DNA of 64,000 nt from an uncultured Blautia sp. (GTDB taxonomy: Bacteria; Bacillota; Clostridia; Lachnospirales; Lachnospiraceae). The stretch spans positions 1 through 64,000 of the forward strand of contig UQCM01000004.1 of the NCBI GenBank assembly GCA_900539525.1, in the 5' to 3' direction. The translations under genes and the position numbers were made by a program. Below, piece after piece: positions 8,508 to 19,100 of this stretch (position 1 is its first letter; each line of letters starts with the position of its first letter). The notes beneath the pieces are model-generated. The model was not told where the DNA came from and searched no databases. It was given only the letters and a program-made list of their open reading frames with translations.

Positions 8508-8570
8508 TTACTATTCACACGTCAGCCAGTTCGAGGTGTTTTCTGTGAGTGTAACGAAGCGAAAGGTAAC
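8508..8570 (+). repeat. R3 repeat copy a (left half)
   Basis: This copy begins TTACTATTCACACGTCAG and ends GCGAAAGGTAAC, directly abutting the secA stop codon at 8571-8573. It corresponds to the left 60 bases of the full-length R3 copy at 42550-42703. Confidence 0.85.
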
Positions 8571-11129
<2,559 letters not shown>

Positions 11130-11229
11130 GTTCTTTCTCCTATCATCTCATCTGTTTCCGGCGGGTTTCATCCGTTGCGGATCTATATGCCGCGATTTAT
11201 TATGTACTTTTCACGGCAAACTACCTTGT

Positions 11230-11258
11230 ATTCTATCACTTTCCGGTAAAAGAAACAA
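11230..11258 (-). promoter_or_regulatory. secA promoter candidate
   Basis: On the minus strand, TTGTTT (11253-11258) and TAGAAT (11230-11235) are separated by 17 bases, about 100 bases before the secA start and after the hpf terminator. It fits a housekeeping sigma-A promoter. Confidence 0.6.
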
Positions 11259-11320
11259 TAAATTTTTTATGAATAAGCTATGAACTTGATTTCTTGGCGT
11301 TTTCTTTGCGCCAAAAAGGC

Positions 11321-11368
11321 TGCGAACAAAACGCTGCCGCACAGCCATTCATAAAGCGGTGCGGCAGC
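11321..11368 (-). terminator. Terminator after hpf
   Basis: On the minus strand, a perfect 10-bp stem GCTGCCGCAC / GTGCGGCAGC with a 16-base loop is followed by GTTTTGTT. It begins 29 bases after the hpf stop. Confidence 0.88.
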
Positions 11369-11397
11369 TTCCCTATCATTCATCCCTTACAGAACGA

Positions 11398-11925
11398 TCA
11401 GAACTCCGGCTCGATCAGTCCGTAGGTATTTCCTTTTCTCTTATAAACAACATTTACCTCTCCGGTCTCCGCATTGCTGAATACGAAGAAGTTATGTCCG
11501 AGAAGCTCCATCTGTACACAGGCATCTTCCGGGAACATAGGCTTCATTCCAAAGTGCTTGGTGCGGATGATTTTCACATCCTCCTCTTCCGGAACCTCTT
11601 TTTCAATATATTCTTTCTTAAAGTTTCCACCATTCTGATGTTTCTCGATAATCTTGTTCTTATATTTGCGAAGCTGTCTCTCAATGACTTCCTCTACCAG
11701 GTCGATCGATACATACATATCATTGCTGACCTGCTCGGAGCGGATAATATTTCCCTTGACCGGAATCGTCACTTCGATCTTCTGTCTTTCTTTTTCCACA
11801 CTCAGGGTTACATGAATCTCTGTTTCAGGAGTAAAGTACCTTTCCAGCTTTCCAAGCTTGTCCATCACTGCATTCTTTAAGCCTTCCGTAACCTCGATGT
11901 TCTTTCCACTAATCGTAAAACGCAT
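11398..11925 (-). CDS. hpf: Ribosome hibernation promoting factor, long form
   Basis: Long HPF binds 30S subunits in stationary phase and dimerises ribosomes into inactive 100S particles. The 175-residue protein has the N-terminal S30AE/YfiA domain (about 1-100, MRFTISGKNIEVTEGLK) and the C-terminal dimerisation domain (about 118-175, ending YGLIEPEF). The start at 11925 is set by AAGGAG nine bases upstream and by the family N-terminus; the longer frame to 11985 has no good ribosome site. The gene has its own promoter candidate and terminator, and precedes secA. Confidence 0.96.
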   Translation of the reverse strand: MRFTISGKNIEVTEGLKNAVMDKLGKLERYFTPETEIHVTLSVEKERQKIEVTIPVKGNIIRSEQVSNDMYVSIDLVEEVIERQLRKYKNKIIEKHQNGGNFKKEYIEKEVPEEEDVKIIRTKHFGMKPMFPEDACVQMELLGHNFFVFSNAETGEVNVVYKRKGNTYGLIEPEF

Positions 11926-12068
11926 GCTGCCCAACTCCTTTTCCTTAAATTTACGGCACCTGGAATGCTGTTCGCTGCTGTTCACTTTTCTCCTTTCATA
12001 AAAAGGAACTCTAAGCTTCTGATCCAGTGAAGAGCAACGCTATTTCTGCCTTCCTGTGCTATACAGAC

Positions 12069-12096
12069 ATTATACCATATTTTGTATGATTTACAA
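12069..12096 (-). promoter_or_regulatory. hpf promoter candidate
   Basis: On the minus strand, TTGTAA (12091-12096), a 16-base spacer and an extended -10 TGGTATAAT (hexamer 12069-12074) lie about 145 bases before the hpf start. The untranslated leader is fairly long; no riboswitch was recognised in it. Confidence 0.65.
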
Positions 12097-12124
12097 CAAA
12101 ATATTCATAAATTATCTGTTAATT

Positions 12125-12181
12125 TGATGCCAGGGTCAAAAGGGAGCGCGGAAAACTGTTCACTCCGTGACCAGTAACACC
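12125..12181. repeat. Chimeric repeat: R2 end joined to R3 end
   Basis: The segment starts with the R2 left end (TGATGCCAGGGTCAAAAG), jumps to the R2 inner motif GGGAGCGCGGAA, and continues into the R3 right end read in reverse (ACTGTTCACTCCGTGACC, then AGTAACAC). It lies between hpf and hisA, just after the hisA stop. Confidence 0.7.
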
Positions 12182-12185
12182 GTAA

Positions 12186-12962
12186 TCATTCACCGCAGGC
12201 TCTCAGCACCTCCCGGTAGGGCATACTGCCTCCAAAAAGGTCGAGCGCGCTGCCGATGGTCACATCCACCGCTCCTTTTCCGAGGATCCGCAGCTTTTCC
12301 AGATCCTCAAAGCTCCCCACGCCTCCTGCGTAGGTGACGGGCAAGCCCTGCCAGTTTCCCAGCATTTTTACCAGATTTTCCTCGATTCCCCGTGCCTTCC
12401 CCTCCACGTCTACGGCATGGATCAGAAATTCATCACAGAAGGAAGCGAGCTCATCCATCGTTTTCTCATTTAAGGCGACCTGCGTAAACTTCTGCCAGCG
12501 GTCCGTTACGATCCAGTACTCATCTCCCCTTCTGCGGCAGCTCAGATCAAGAACCAGGCGTTCTCTTCCCACCGCACTTTTCATTTTCTCCAGATTCCTG
12601 TAGTTCAGGATACCGTCAGAAAAGACAAAGCTCGTGACGATCACGTGGGAAGCGCCCGCCTCCAGATACTCAGAAGCATTTCCGTCATGGATGCCTCCTC
12701 CCACCTGCATACCGCCCGGATAAGCTCTCAGAGCTGCCACAGCCTGTGCTCTCGTCGCTTCATAGTAAGGAGATGTGGCAGGATTCAGCAGGATAATGTG
12801 TCCTCCCCGTATCCCGTCCCGTCTGTAAAAATCCGCATAATATGGCGCATCCTGTACGGACACAAAATTTTCCGCCGCCGTGTCTCCCTGATCCGCCAGC
12901 GTTCCCCCCACGATCTGCTTCACTTTTCCGTTATGTATATCAATGCATGGTCGAAATCTCAT
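12186..12962 (-). CDS. hisA: HisA-type ProFAR isomerase, eukaryotic-like class
   Basis: The protein (258 residues) matches the eukaryotic/HIS6-like class of phosphoribosylformimino-AICAR isomerase, step four of histidine synthesis. Landmarks are MRFRPCIDIHNGKVKQIVGG at the start, GGMQVGGGIHDGNA in the middle and VTYAGGVGSFEDLEKL near the end; these phosphate-binding loops mark a beta-alpha barrel. The start at 12962 follows GGAGGAAGAGGAAAG; the longer frame to 13070 begins in the tandem repeat region and is rejected. No other histidine gene is near, so it stands outside a his operon. Whether it replaces or adds to a standard bacterial HisA elsewhere in the genome is unknown. Confidence 0.88.
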   Translation of the reverse strand: MRFRPCIDIHNGKVKQIVGGTLADQGDTAAENFVSVQDAPYYADFYRRDGIRGGHIILLNPATSPYYEATRAQAVAALRAYPGGMQVGGGIHDGNASEYLEAGASHVIVTSFVFSDGILNYRNLEKMKSAVGRERLVLDLSCRRRGDEYWIVTDRWQKFTQVALNEKTMDELASFCDEFLIHAVDVEGKARGIEENLVKMLGNWQGLPVTYAGGVGSFEDLEKLRILGKGAVDVTIGSALDLFGGSMPYREVLRACGE

Positions 12963-13026
12963 CTTTCCTCTTCCTCCAAAATCATTTTCTGATCCATTAC
13001 ACATCTGACAGCTGTTCAGCGCCGGG

Positions 13027-13118
13027 CATACACTCCGCAGCTGGCACATCAGGCGCAGCATGACATACACTCCGCAGCTGGTACATCAGGCGCAGCATGA
13101 CACACACCTCGCAGCAGG
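13027..13118. repeat. 37-bp tandem repeat, 2.5 copies
   Basis: Two 37-base units starting CATACACTCCGCAGCTGG (13027-13063 and 13064-13100) differ at one base and are followed by a partial third copy. They lie upstream of hisA in a 373-base gap (12963-13335) that otherwise holds a direct repeat of CAACCCGGGCAGAA, a terminator and an R1 copy, and no convincing gene. Confidence 0.9.
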
Positions 13119-13245
13119 TATATCTGAACATTTCTGTACAGTTATCGTTTTTCTGATTATACAGGATATCCGTGTAAAATAGCAACCCGGGCAGAATTTT
13201 TTTCCACGGCTAATATGATGGCATATCACAGGCATGCGAAACAAC

Positions 13246-13273
13246 AACCCGGGCAGAAATTTTTCTGTCCGGG
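13246..13273 (-). terminator. Terminator candidate after the Thr/Asn-rich lipoprotein gene
   Basis: CCCGGGCAGAAA pairs with TTTCTGTCCGGG, giving a near-perfect palindrome; on the minus strand it is followed by TTGTTGTTT. It lies beyond R1 copy b, downstream of the lipoprotein gene. Confidence 0.6.
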
Positions 13274-13286
13274 CATACATGTTGCG

Positions 13287-13338
13287 GTAACTATTCAGAG
13301 TCCATTCGCAAAATCGCCTCTTCGAGGCTTTCCTTTTA
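13287..13338 (+). repeat. R1 repeat copy b
   Basis: The copy begins GTAACTATTCAGAG and continues TTCGCAAAATCGCCTCTT then GAGGCTTTCC, like copy a. It reaches the stop codon of the lipoprotein gene at 13336-13338. Confidence 0.8.
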
Positions 13339-13791
13339 TTTTGCTCTGTTTGTCTCTGTTGCACTGTTTGTATCATTGGTGCCATTTGCATTGTTTCTTC
13401 TGTTTGTATTGTTATCCGTATTGTTTCCGTCCAGGTCATCTGCGATATCATTTACACCATTGCGGATATCATCGCCGATTTCATCTACGACACCTTCTCC
13501 GTTTCTCGTTCCTGTGGTTGCATCATTGACCCTGTTGGTGTCGCCGGTTGTCTCTGTGGCAGGGTTTGTTTCTGTCGTATTTTCCGTGGTGCGGTTTGTT
13601 TCCGTCGTGGTGGTGTTTTCCGTGGTTCTGCCTGTCTCTGTTGCCTTGTTATTCTCGGTAGCTTTGTTCGTCTCTGTTGCCTGTGTGTTCTCTGTCGTCT
13701 GTGTAGTGTTTCGATTTGTTCCGCAGGCTGCAAGCCCCATGACGCAAAGAGTCAGTGTCATACATAAAACAACTTTTTTCAACTGTTTCAT
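13336..13791 (-). CDS. Thr/Asn-rich lipoprotein of unknown function
   Basis: A 151-residue lipoprotein with a signal peptide and lipobox LAAC-G (Cys23). Nearly all of the mature part is low-complexity Thr/Asn/Glu (repeats such as TETNKATENN), followed by a short segment GVVDEIGDDIRNGVNDIADD that could form a helix. No domain is recognised; the helix-plus-tail layout is loosely like YhcN/YlaJ-type sporulation lipoproteins, which is only a guess. The start at 13791 has AAAAGGAGAATA upstream; the longer frame to 13845 lacks such a site. It lies 86 bases downstream of spoVAF on the same strand and could be co-transcribed with it. Confidence 0.75.
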   Translation of the reverse strand: MKQLKKVVLCMTLTLCVMGLAACGTNRNTTQTTENTQATETNKATENNKATETGRTTENTTTTETNRTTENTTETNPATETTGDTNRVNDATTGTRNGEGVVDEIGDDIRNGVNDIADDLDGNNTDNNTNRRNNANGTNDTNSATETNRAK

Positions 13792-13877
13792 AAATATTCT
13801 CCTTTTCAAAAATGTTTTCTTCCCTAATATGCCCTTCTTTTTCAATGTTATTCGTAATAGTAATTTACTGGTTACTG

Positions 13878-15296
13878 TCAGGCTCCGTCACGAAAGGAAA
13901 TGCGCTTTCGGAAGATTCTTCGCGCAAGCTGTTTTCCATTAAATGGAATCAAAGGATAAAGATAGCTCTTTCCGGATATGGTCCGGTTCGTTCCAATAGA
14001 CAGCAAAGTGATGAGGATTCCTGCAAGGAATCCATACCAGTCAAAAGCGGCTGTCAGAATCAGTAAAAGAATACGCATGAATTTCAGGGCATATCCCAGT
14101 TCATAGCTTGACTGCGTATAGTTGGCAATTGCCACAAATGCCATATAAAGCATCGTCTCTGAATTAAACCACCCGGAATTCACAGCAAATTCTCCCAGCA
14201 CCAGGGCAGCGATCACACTCAGTGGCGTGGTAAGCATATTCGGGGTATTGATCGCCGCCAGCTTAAGTCCGTCGATTCCGATCTCCAGGATCAGCAGCTG
14301 ATAAACCAGAGGGATATTTACATCACCTTCTATTTTGATAAAGTCAAATGCCGGTGGAATCCACTGAGGATTCTGCATCAGCAGGATCCACAGCGGTGTC
14401 AGCACCAGTGTCAGGACACCGATAAACAGACGGGTAAGCCTCAGATAGGTTCCTGTTACCGGTGGAAAATAGAAATCATCTGCCTCTTCGGTAATATCAA
14501 AAATAGATACCGGGAGAATAACAGCTGCCGGAGAATTATCCACCAGCACAGCAATCTTTCCTTCCAGGACACTCGCTGCCGCCGCATCCGGCCGTTCGGA
14601 ATATTTTACCTTTGGGAAGGGATTGTACCATTTTCTGCGGTACAGGCACTCTACCAGACTTTCCTGGTTCATCGTCAGTGCATCAACCTTCAGATTCCGG
14701 ATCCTGGAGCGGATATCCTCCAGAAATTTCCGGTCCACCCGGTCATCCATATAGCAGAGTACAATGTCTGTTCTGGAACTGCTCCCCGCCTGCTGCATTT
14801 CCATCACAAGTGACGGGTTTCGGATGCGTCTCCGGATCAGTGCCGTGTTAAATACCACCGTCTCTACGAATCCATCCTTGGATCCCCGGAGGACCTTATC
14901 CTTTTCCGGCTCTGCCACGCTTCGCATCGGATACGTCCTGCAGTCGATCGCAAAACATTTATCATATCCGTCAATAAACAGGCAAAGCACACCGGAAAGG
15001 ATATTGGTTTCAATTTCCGACCGGTCTGAAAGCAGTTCCACCTCCACATAGGGCATGGCATCCCTGGAAAGCCCGCTGCTGTCCTCCGGCAGATCCTCCG
15101 GTGTAACAGAATAGAAAAATTCCATCAGCTTTTCCATAATGTCATCCTTAATAAATCCGTCAATAAAATAGAAACATGCCTGACGGTCAGCCACCACCGT
15201 TGTCCGGCAAATGATATCAAAACTCTTACGAATTCCCAGTTTCTCATGAAAGTATTCCATATTTCCCGCCAGATCTGTTGTAATTTTCTGCTTCAT
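13878..15296 (-). CDS. spoVAF: SpoVAF/GerA family spore membrane protein
   Basis: A 472-residue protein of the GerA/SpoVAF family. Residues about 1-290 form the large N-terminal cytoplasmic domain typical of GerA subunits (LGIRKSFDIICRT, then PEDLPEDSSGLS and the VEGKIAVLVDNSPAA-like segment LEGKIAVLVDNSP); residues about 290-450 hold five to six membrane segments (PSLIE-like IPLVYQLLILEIGIDGLKLA). The N-terminus resembles SpoVAF rather than a nutrient receptor A subunit. Such proteins act in the spore inner membrane in germination and DPA release. The other spoVA genes are not next to it. AAAGGAGAG precedes the ATG. Assignment between SpoVAF and another GerA-type protein is moderately sure. 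Confidence 0.85.
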   Translation of the reverse strand: MKQKITTDLAGNMEYFHEKLGIRKSFDIICRTTVVADRQACFYFIDGFIKDDIMEKLMEFFYSVTPEDLPEDSSGLSRDAMPYVEVELLSDRSEIETNILSGVLCLFIDGYDKCFAIDCRTYPMRSVAEPEKDKVLRGSKDGFVETVVFNTALIRRRIRNPSLVMEMQQAGSSSRTDIVLCYMDDRVDRKFLEDIRSRIRNLKVDALTMNQESLVECLYRRKWYNPFPKVKYSERPDAAAASVLEGKIAVLVDNSPAAVILPVSIFDITEEADDFYFPPVTGTYLRLTRLFIGVLTLVLTPLWILLMQNPQWIPPAFDFIKIEGDVNIPLVYQLLILEIGIDGLKLAAINTPNMLTTPLSVIAALVLGEFAVNSGWFNSETMLYMAFVAIANYTQSSYELGYALKFMRILLLILTAAFDWYGFLAGILITLLSIGTNRTISGKSYLYPLIPFNGKQLARRIFRKRISFRDGA

Positions 15297-15654
15297 ACTG
15301 CTCTCCTTTACACAGAATTCTCCTGTATATTCTTTCCTGTCTTTTGCTTATTTATGCAATATCTGTCTGCCAGATCTCCCTTTTCTTTACCATCCAGGTG
15401 CGCTCTTGCGTACTTGCTGCGAGGTTTGCATCATGCTTTGCATGACATAGCACTTTTATGTTTCATTTTGTTGCATTTCAAGTTTCGTCACATCATCCTT
15501 GCTATAATCGGAACATAACTGTTCAGGACACCGGCAGAACAAATTCATCTGTTTTCATGCACTCATGAAGCGGATATTCTCCGGGACCTGGCACTGTACA
15601 AACAGCAAAGCGTTGATTCCGTTCAGTAAAAGGGAATCTGCAGGAGGTACCGTA
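15297..15654. other. Intergenic gap between spoVAF and XRE regulator
   Basis: This 358-base gap separates two divergent genes. It has a TATAAT at 15503-15508 with no good -35 partner, a GCATCATGCTTTGCATGAC inverted repeat near 15429, and an R1-like scrap AACTGTTCAGGACACC at about 15517. A GCGCTCTTGCGTACTTGCTG stretch near 15400 resembles one near 25610. No gene is seen. Confidence 0.5.
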
Positions 15655-16047
15655 ATGGGATACACGGGGCTTGGAAAACGCCTGAAAGAATTGCGAGAAA
15701 ATCATCAGTATACACAGCGATATGTCAGTTATAAAGTGAATATTGAGCGGCCTTCCTATTCCAATTATGAGCTCGGAAAACGCACTCCTCCGCTGGAATT
15801 GATCATTCAGCTGGCAGATTTTTATCACGTCTCTCTCGATTACCTGCTTCGAAGTCCTGATTCTTCACCCGGACAAAACGGTGAGAAGATCAGAATCAAA
15901 TCTCCTGATAAGAATGAGCAATATCTTCTCACACTATTCCGCCTCCTTTCCGAAAAAGAAAAACGTGACGTTCTGAAATACCTGGAAAAAAAGTCCGGAA
16001 AATCAGATTCTAAACACAGAGAAACAGAGCAGTTATCCCGATCATAG
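15655..16047 (+). CDS. XRE family HTH transcriptional regulator
   Basis: A 130-residue protein with an N-terminal helix-turn-helix of the XRE/Cro type (about 5-60, LGKRLKELRENHQYTQRYVS...NYELGKRTPPLELIIQLADF) and a C-terminal region (about 85-120, LLTLFRLLSEKEKRDVLKYLEK) seen in many small clostridial regulators. It would bind DNA as a dimer; the target is not known. The start ATG follows CAGGAGG by eight bases. It is a single-gene unit between divergent spoVAF and convergent GH84 genes, with a terminator after it. Confidence 0.85.
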   Translation: MGYTGLGKRLKELRENHQYTQRYVSYKVNIERPSYSNYELGKRTPPLELIIQLADFYHVSLDYLLRSPDSSPGQNGEKIRIKSPDKNEQYLLTLFRLLSEKEKRDVLKYLEKKSGKSDSKHRETEQLSRS

Positions 16048-16068
16048 GATATCCGCTCTGTTTCTTTT
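16021..16068 (+). terminator. Terminator overlapping the XRE gene end
   Basis: GAAACAGAGC (16021-16030) pairs perfectly with GCTCTGTTTC (16055-16064), followed by TTTT. The left arm lies inside the last codons of the regulator gene. Confidence 0.85.
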
Positions 16069-16105
16069 CTGTCAGATAACAGCTGTGTATCTGTCAGTCA
16101 ATCTT

Positions 16106-19100
16106 TTACTTTGTGATTTTTACCGTCTTGCTCTGTCCCTTCTTAGCCAGAAGTTTCTTATAGGCTTTGAGCTTTGCAGCCGGAACCTTAATGACTGCTT
16201 TCTTGCTGATACCTTTGAAAGCACTCTTTCCAACCTTCTTAAGAGATGTACTCTTAATGCGGACAGATGTCAGCTTCTTACATCCGCTGAATGCTTTACC
16301 GTCAATCTGTTTTAAGCTCTTGCTGTTTACCGTTACCTTCTTCAGACTCGTACAATTTGCAAACGCATTTGCTCCGATGACTGTCACATTCTTGCCGATC
16401 GTCACACTTCTGAGCTTCTTATGATTCTTAAATGCGGAGGCTGCGATGGAGGTAACCTTATAGTTCTTTCCTTCGATGTTCACCTGATCCGGAATCTTAA
16501 CTGATGTAAGCTTATTATTCGTAGTATTCACTGCTTCCACCGTCTGTCCGGAAACGCTGGTCACTTTATAGTTTACCTTGTTTTTCTCATAAACCTTTCC
16601 CGGAATCGGTGCCGGCGTATTATTGCCCGGCTGTTCAGGCTGCGGAGTCGGCTTAGATGGATCCTTATCTGACGGTTTCTGATTGCCCGGATCCTGATTG
16701 CCCGGATCCTGATTGCCCGGATCCTGATTACCTGGATCCTGATTGCCCGGATCCTGATTGCCTGGATCCTGATTCGTCGGATCTGCCGGCTTCAGTGCTC
16801 TCACAGCTGCATCCAGATCCATCTTTACCTTTTCGATATCCGATGCCTTCAGATTTCCCTGCGTAAGTGCTGCATTCGCTGCTGCCAGTGCCGTCACATA
16901 GGCCTGATAGCTGTCCTCTGTATATGCAGATGCATCTTTGATACTTCCTGCCAGACCGCTGATCAGCTCACGCAGTGCTTCTTTCTGCGCATCTGCTGCT
17001 GCATCCAGATCTTTCAGGGCTTTCACAGCTGCTTCCAGATCTGTCTTTGCCTTTTCGATATCCGCTGCTTCCGGATCAGCTTTACTCAATACTTCCTGCG
17101 CTGCTTCCAGTGCTGCCACATAGGCCTGATAAAGTTCTGCCGGGTATGCAGATGCATCCTTGATGCTTCCCTCTAACCCATCAATGAAATCCTGCAGACT
17201 ATTCTTCGATTCATCCTTCTCTTTCAGGCCCCTCACTGCTGCTTCCAGGTCTGCCTTTGCCTTTTCGATATCTGCTGCCTTCAGATTTCCCTGCGTAAGT
17301 GCTGCATTCGCTGCTGCCAGTGCCGCCACATAGGCCTGATAGCTGTCTTCCGTATATGCAGATGCATCCTTGATATCCAGCCCGTTTATCAGCTCCTGCA
17401 GCTTCTCTTTGGCTGCATCCAGATCCTTCAGCGGTTTTGCCGCCGTATCCAGATTTTCCAGTGCGTTCTGCAGAGGTGTCGCTTTCGGCTGGCTTCCCTT
17501 CAGGATCATCTCTGCTGCTGCCAGTGCCTGTGCATAGGCCTGATAGCTGTCCTCCGGATATGCGGATGCTTCTTTAATACTGCTCTTCAGGGTCTGGATC
17601 ATTCCCTGCAGCTGTGCGATCTGTTCCTCTGTAGCAGCCGCCGGCTCCAGGATCTCTCTGTCTGTGGTTCCATAGATGTCCCACTCACGGATCCCTACTG
17701 CGTGCCCTGCCGCATTTGCATTCATGCTGCGGAAGAACAGACGGATATAGCGTTTCACAGCCGGTTTCTCAAGTGTGATCGTATTTAGCAGATCACGTGT
17801 ATCGCCATTTTCATTGGTGAGCGTTGCCAGTGTCTCCCATGCCTGTCCATCCTCTGACTGCTGAACGTCATAATCGGTCGCATAAGTCTTCAGATAGAAG
17901 CTTACTGTCATCCGGCTGACAGACACGTTCCTGCCTTCACCCATATCTGCCTGGATCCAGGAGGTCGTGGTCGCTGCTCCGCCCTTGATGGCATTTCCTT
18001 CCCAGCGGGTATTCGTGTCATCATCCACCGCATATTCAACCTTCTGCAGACCGGAACCGGATTCTGTCACTGTACAGATGCTCTTCAGGTTCTGCTCCTG
18101 CGGAGTCGTTGTGATGATCTCATACAATACCGGTGTCGTTCCTGACGGCCAGGTAACTTTAAAGGAAAGTACATCCTTCGATACATCCAGTCCAAACTGT
18201 CTGCTGGCCATATCCAGTTCTCCCAGAGAAACCGTCTCGATCTTCTCTCCGTCATATACCTGTGCAGTTACTCTTGCATTCGTGATGGCAGCACCATCCT
18301 GCAGGAAAATAACGGAATCGATCTTTGTATTCTCTGTCAGCTTATATTCAATATATGCAGTACCATCCGATACCTCTTCTGCTGCAAACACAGTGGAAAT
18401 ACTTCCGTCAATGATCTTTTCCAGATCACCTGTGACATTACCTGTGATCGCATGGTTCACCTTTTCTGCTGTCCTGTTAATATCAATGTTACAGAGCTGC
18501 AGAGCTTCCTGTGCATCTGCGGTGATAAGAAGCTTCAGATAACGGACTTCTTTGCCATTCAGATTCTTTGTAATGCGATAGAAGATATTGTCACGGACAG
18601 CATCGCCGCCTTTATTCGTTACCGTTGCGATATCTTCCCATGTGTTCTGATCCACGGAAACCTGAATCTTCGCATTCTGGAAAGGCTTGTCATCTGTCGT
18701 TGTGATCTGCAGATCATGGATGGCAGTCGTCACACCCAGATCTACCAGGATATAATCATCCTTACTCTGCGCATCTGTCGTCTGTACCGTCGTCGAGGTG
18801 TCACCATCAAACAGGTCTCTCCAGGAGCCCTGCAGACCTGAAAATCCGGAAACACTGAGTGACGGACGCATCTGTGCCTCAGCCACGGTTGCTTCAAACT
18901 TGCTTAATGTGATCGACTGTGTACTTTCTGTCCGGTTGACCAGACGCACATAGCGAGCCAGCTCTCCATTCAGCTGAGCCGGTACGGTCTGCCATACTGC
19001 TCCATTTTCAGAATACTCCAGTGTCAGAGCGTCTGTTCCTGATCCCTGGCAGACAACAGATGTAAGCTGTGCCAGTTCCTCCAGCTTGATACCTGCATAT

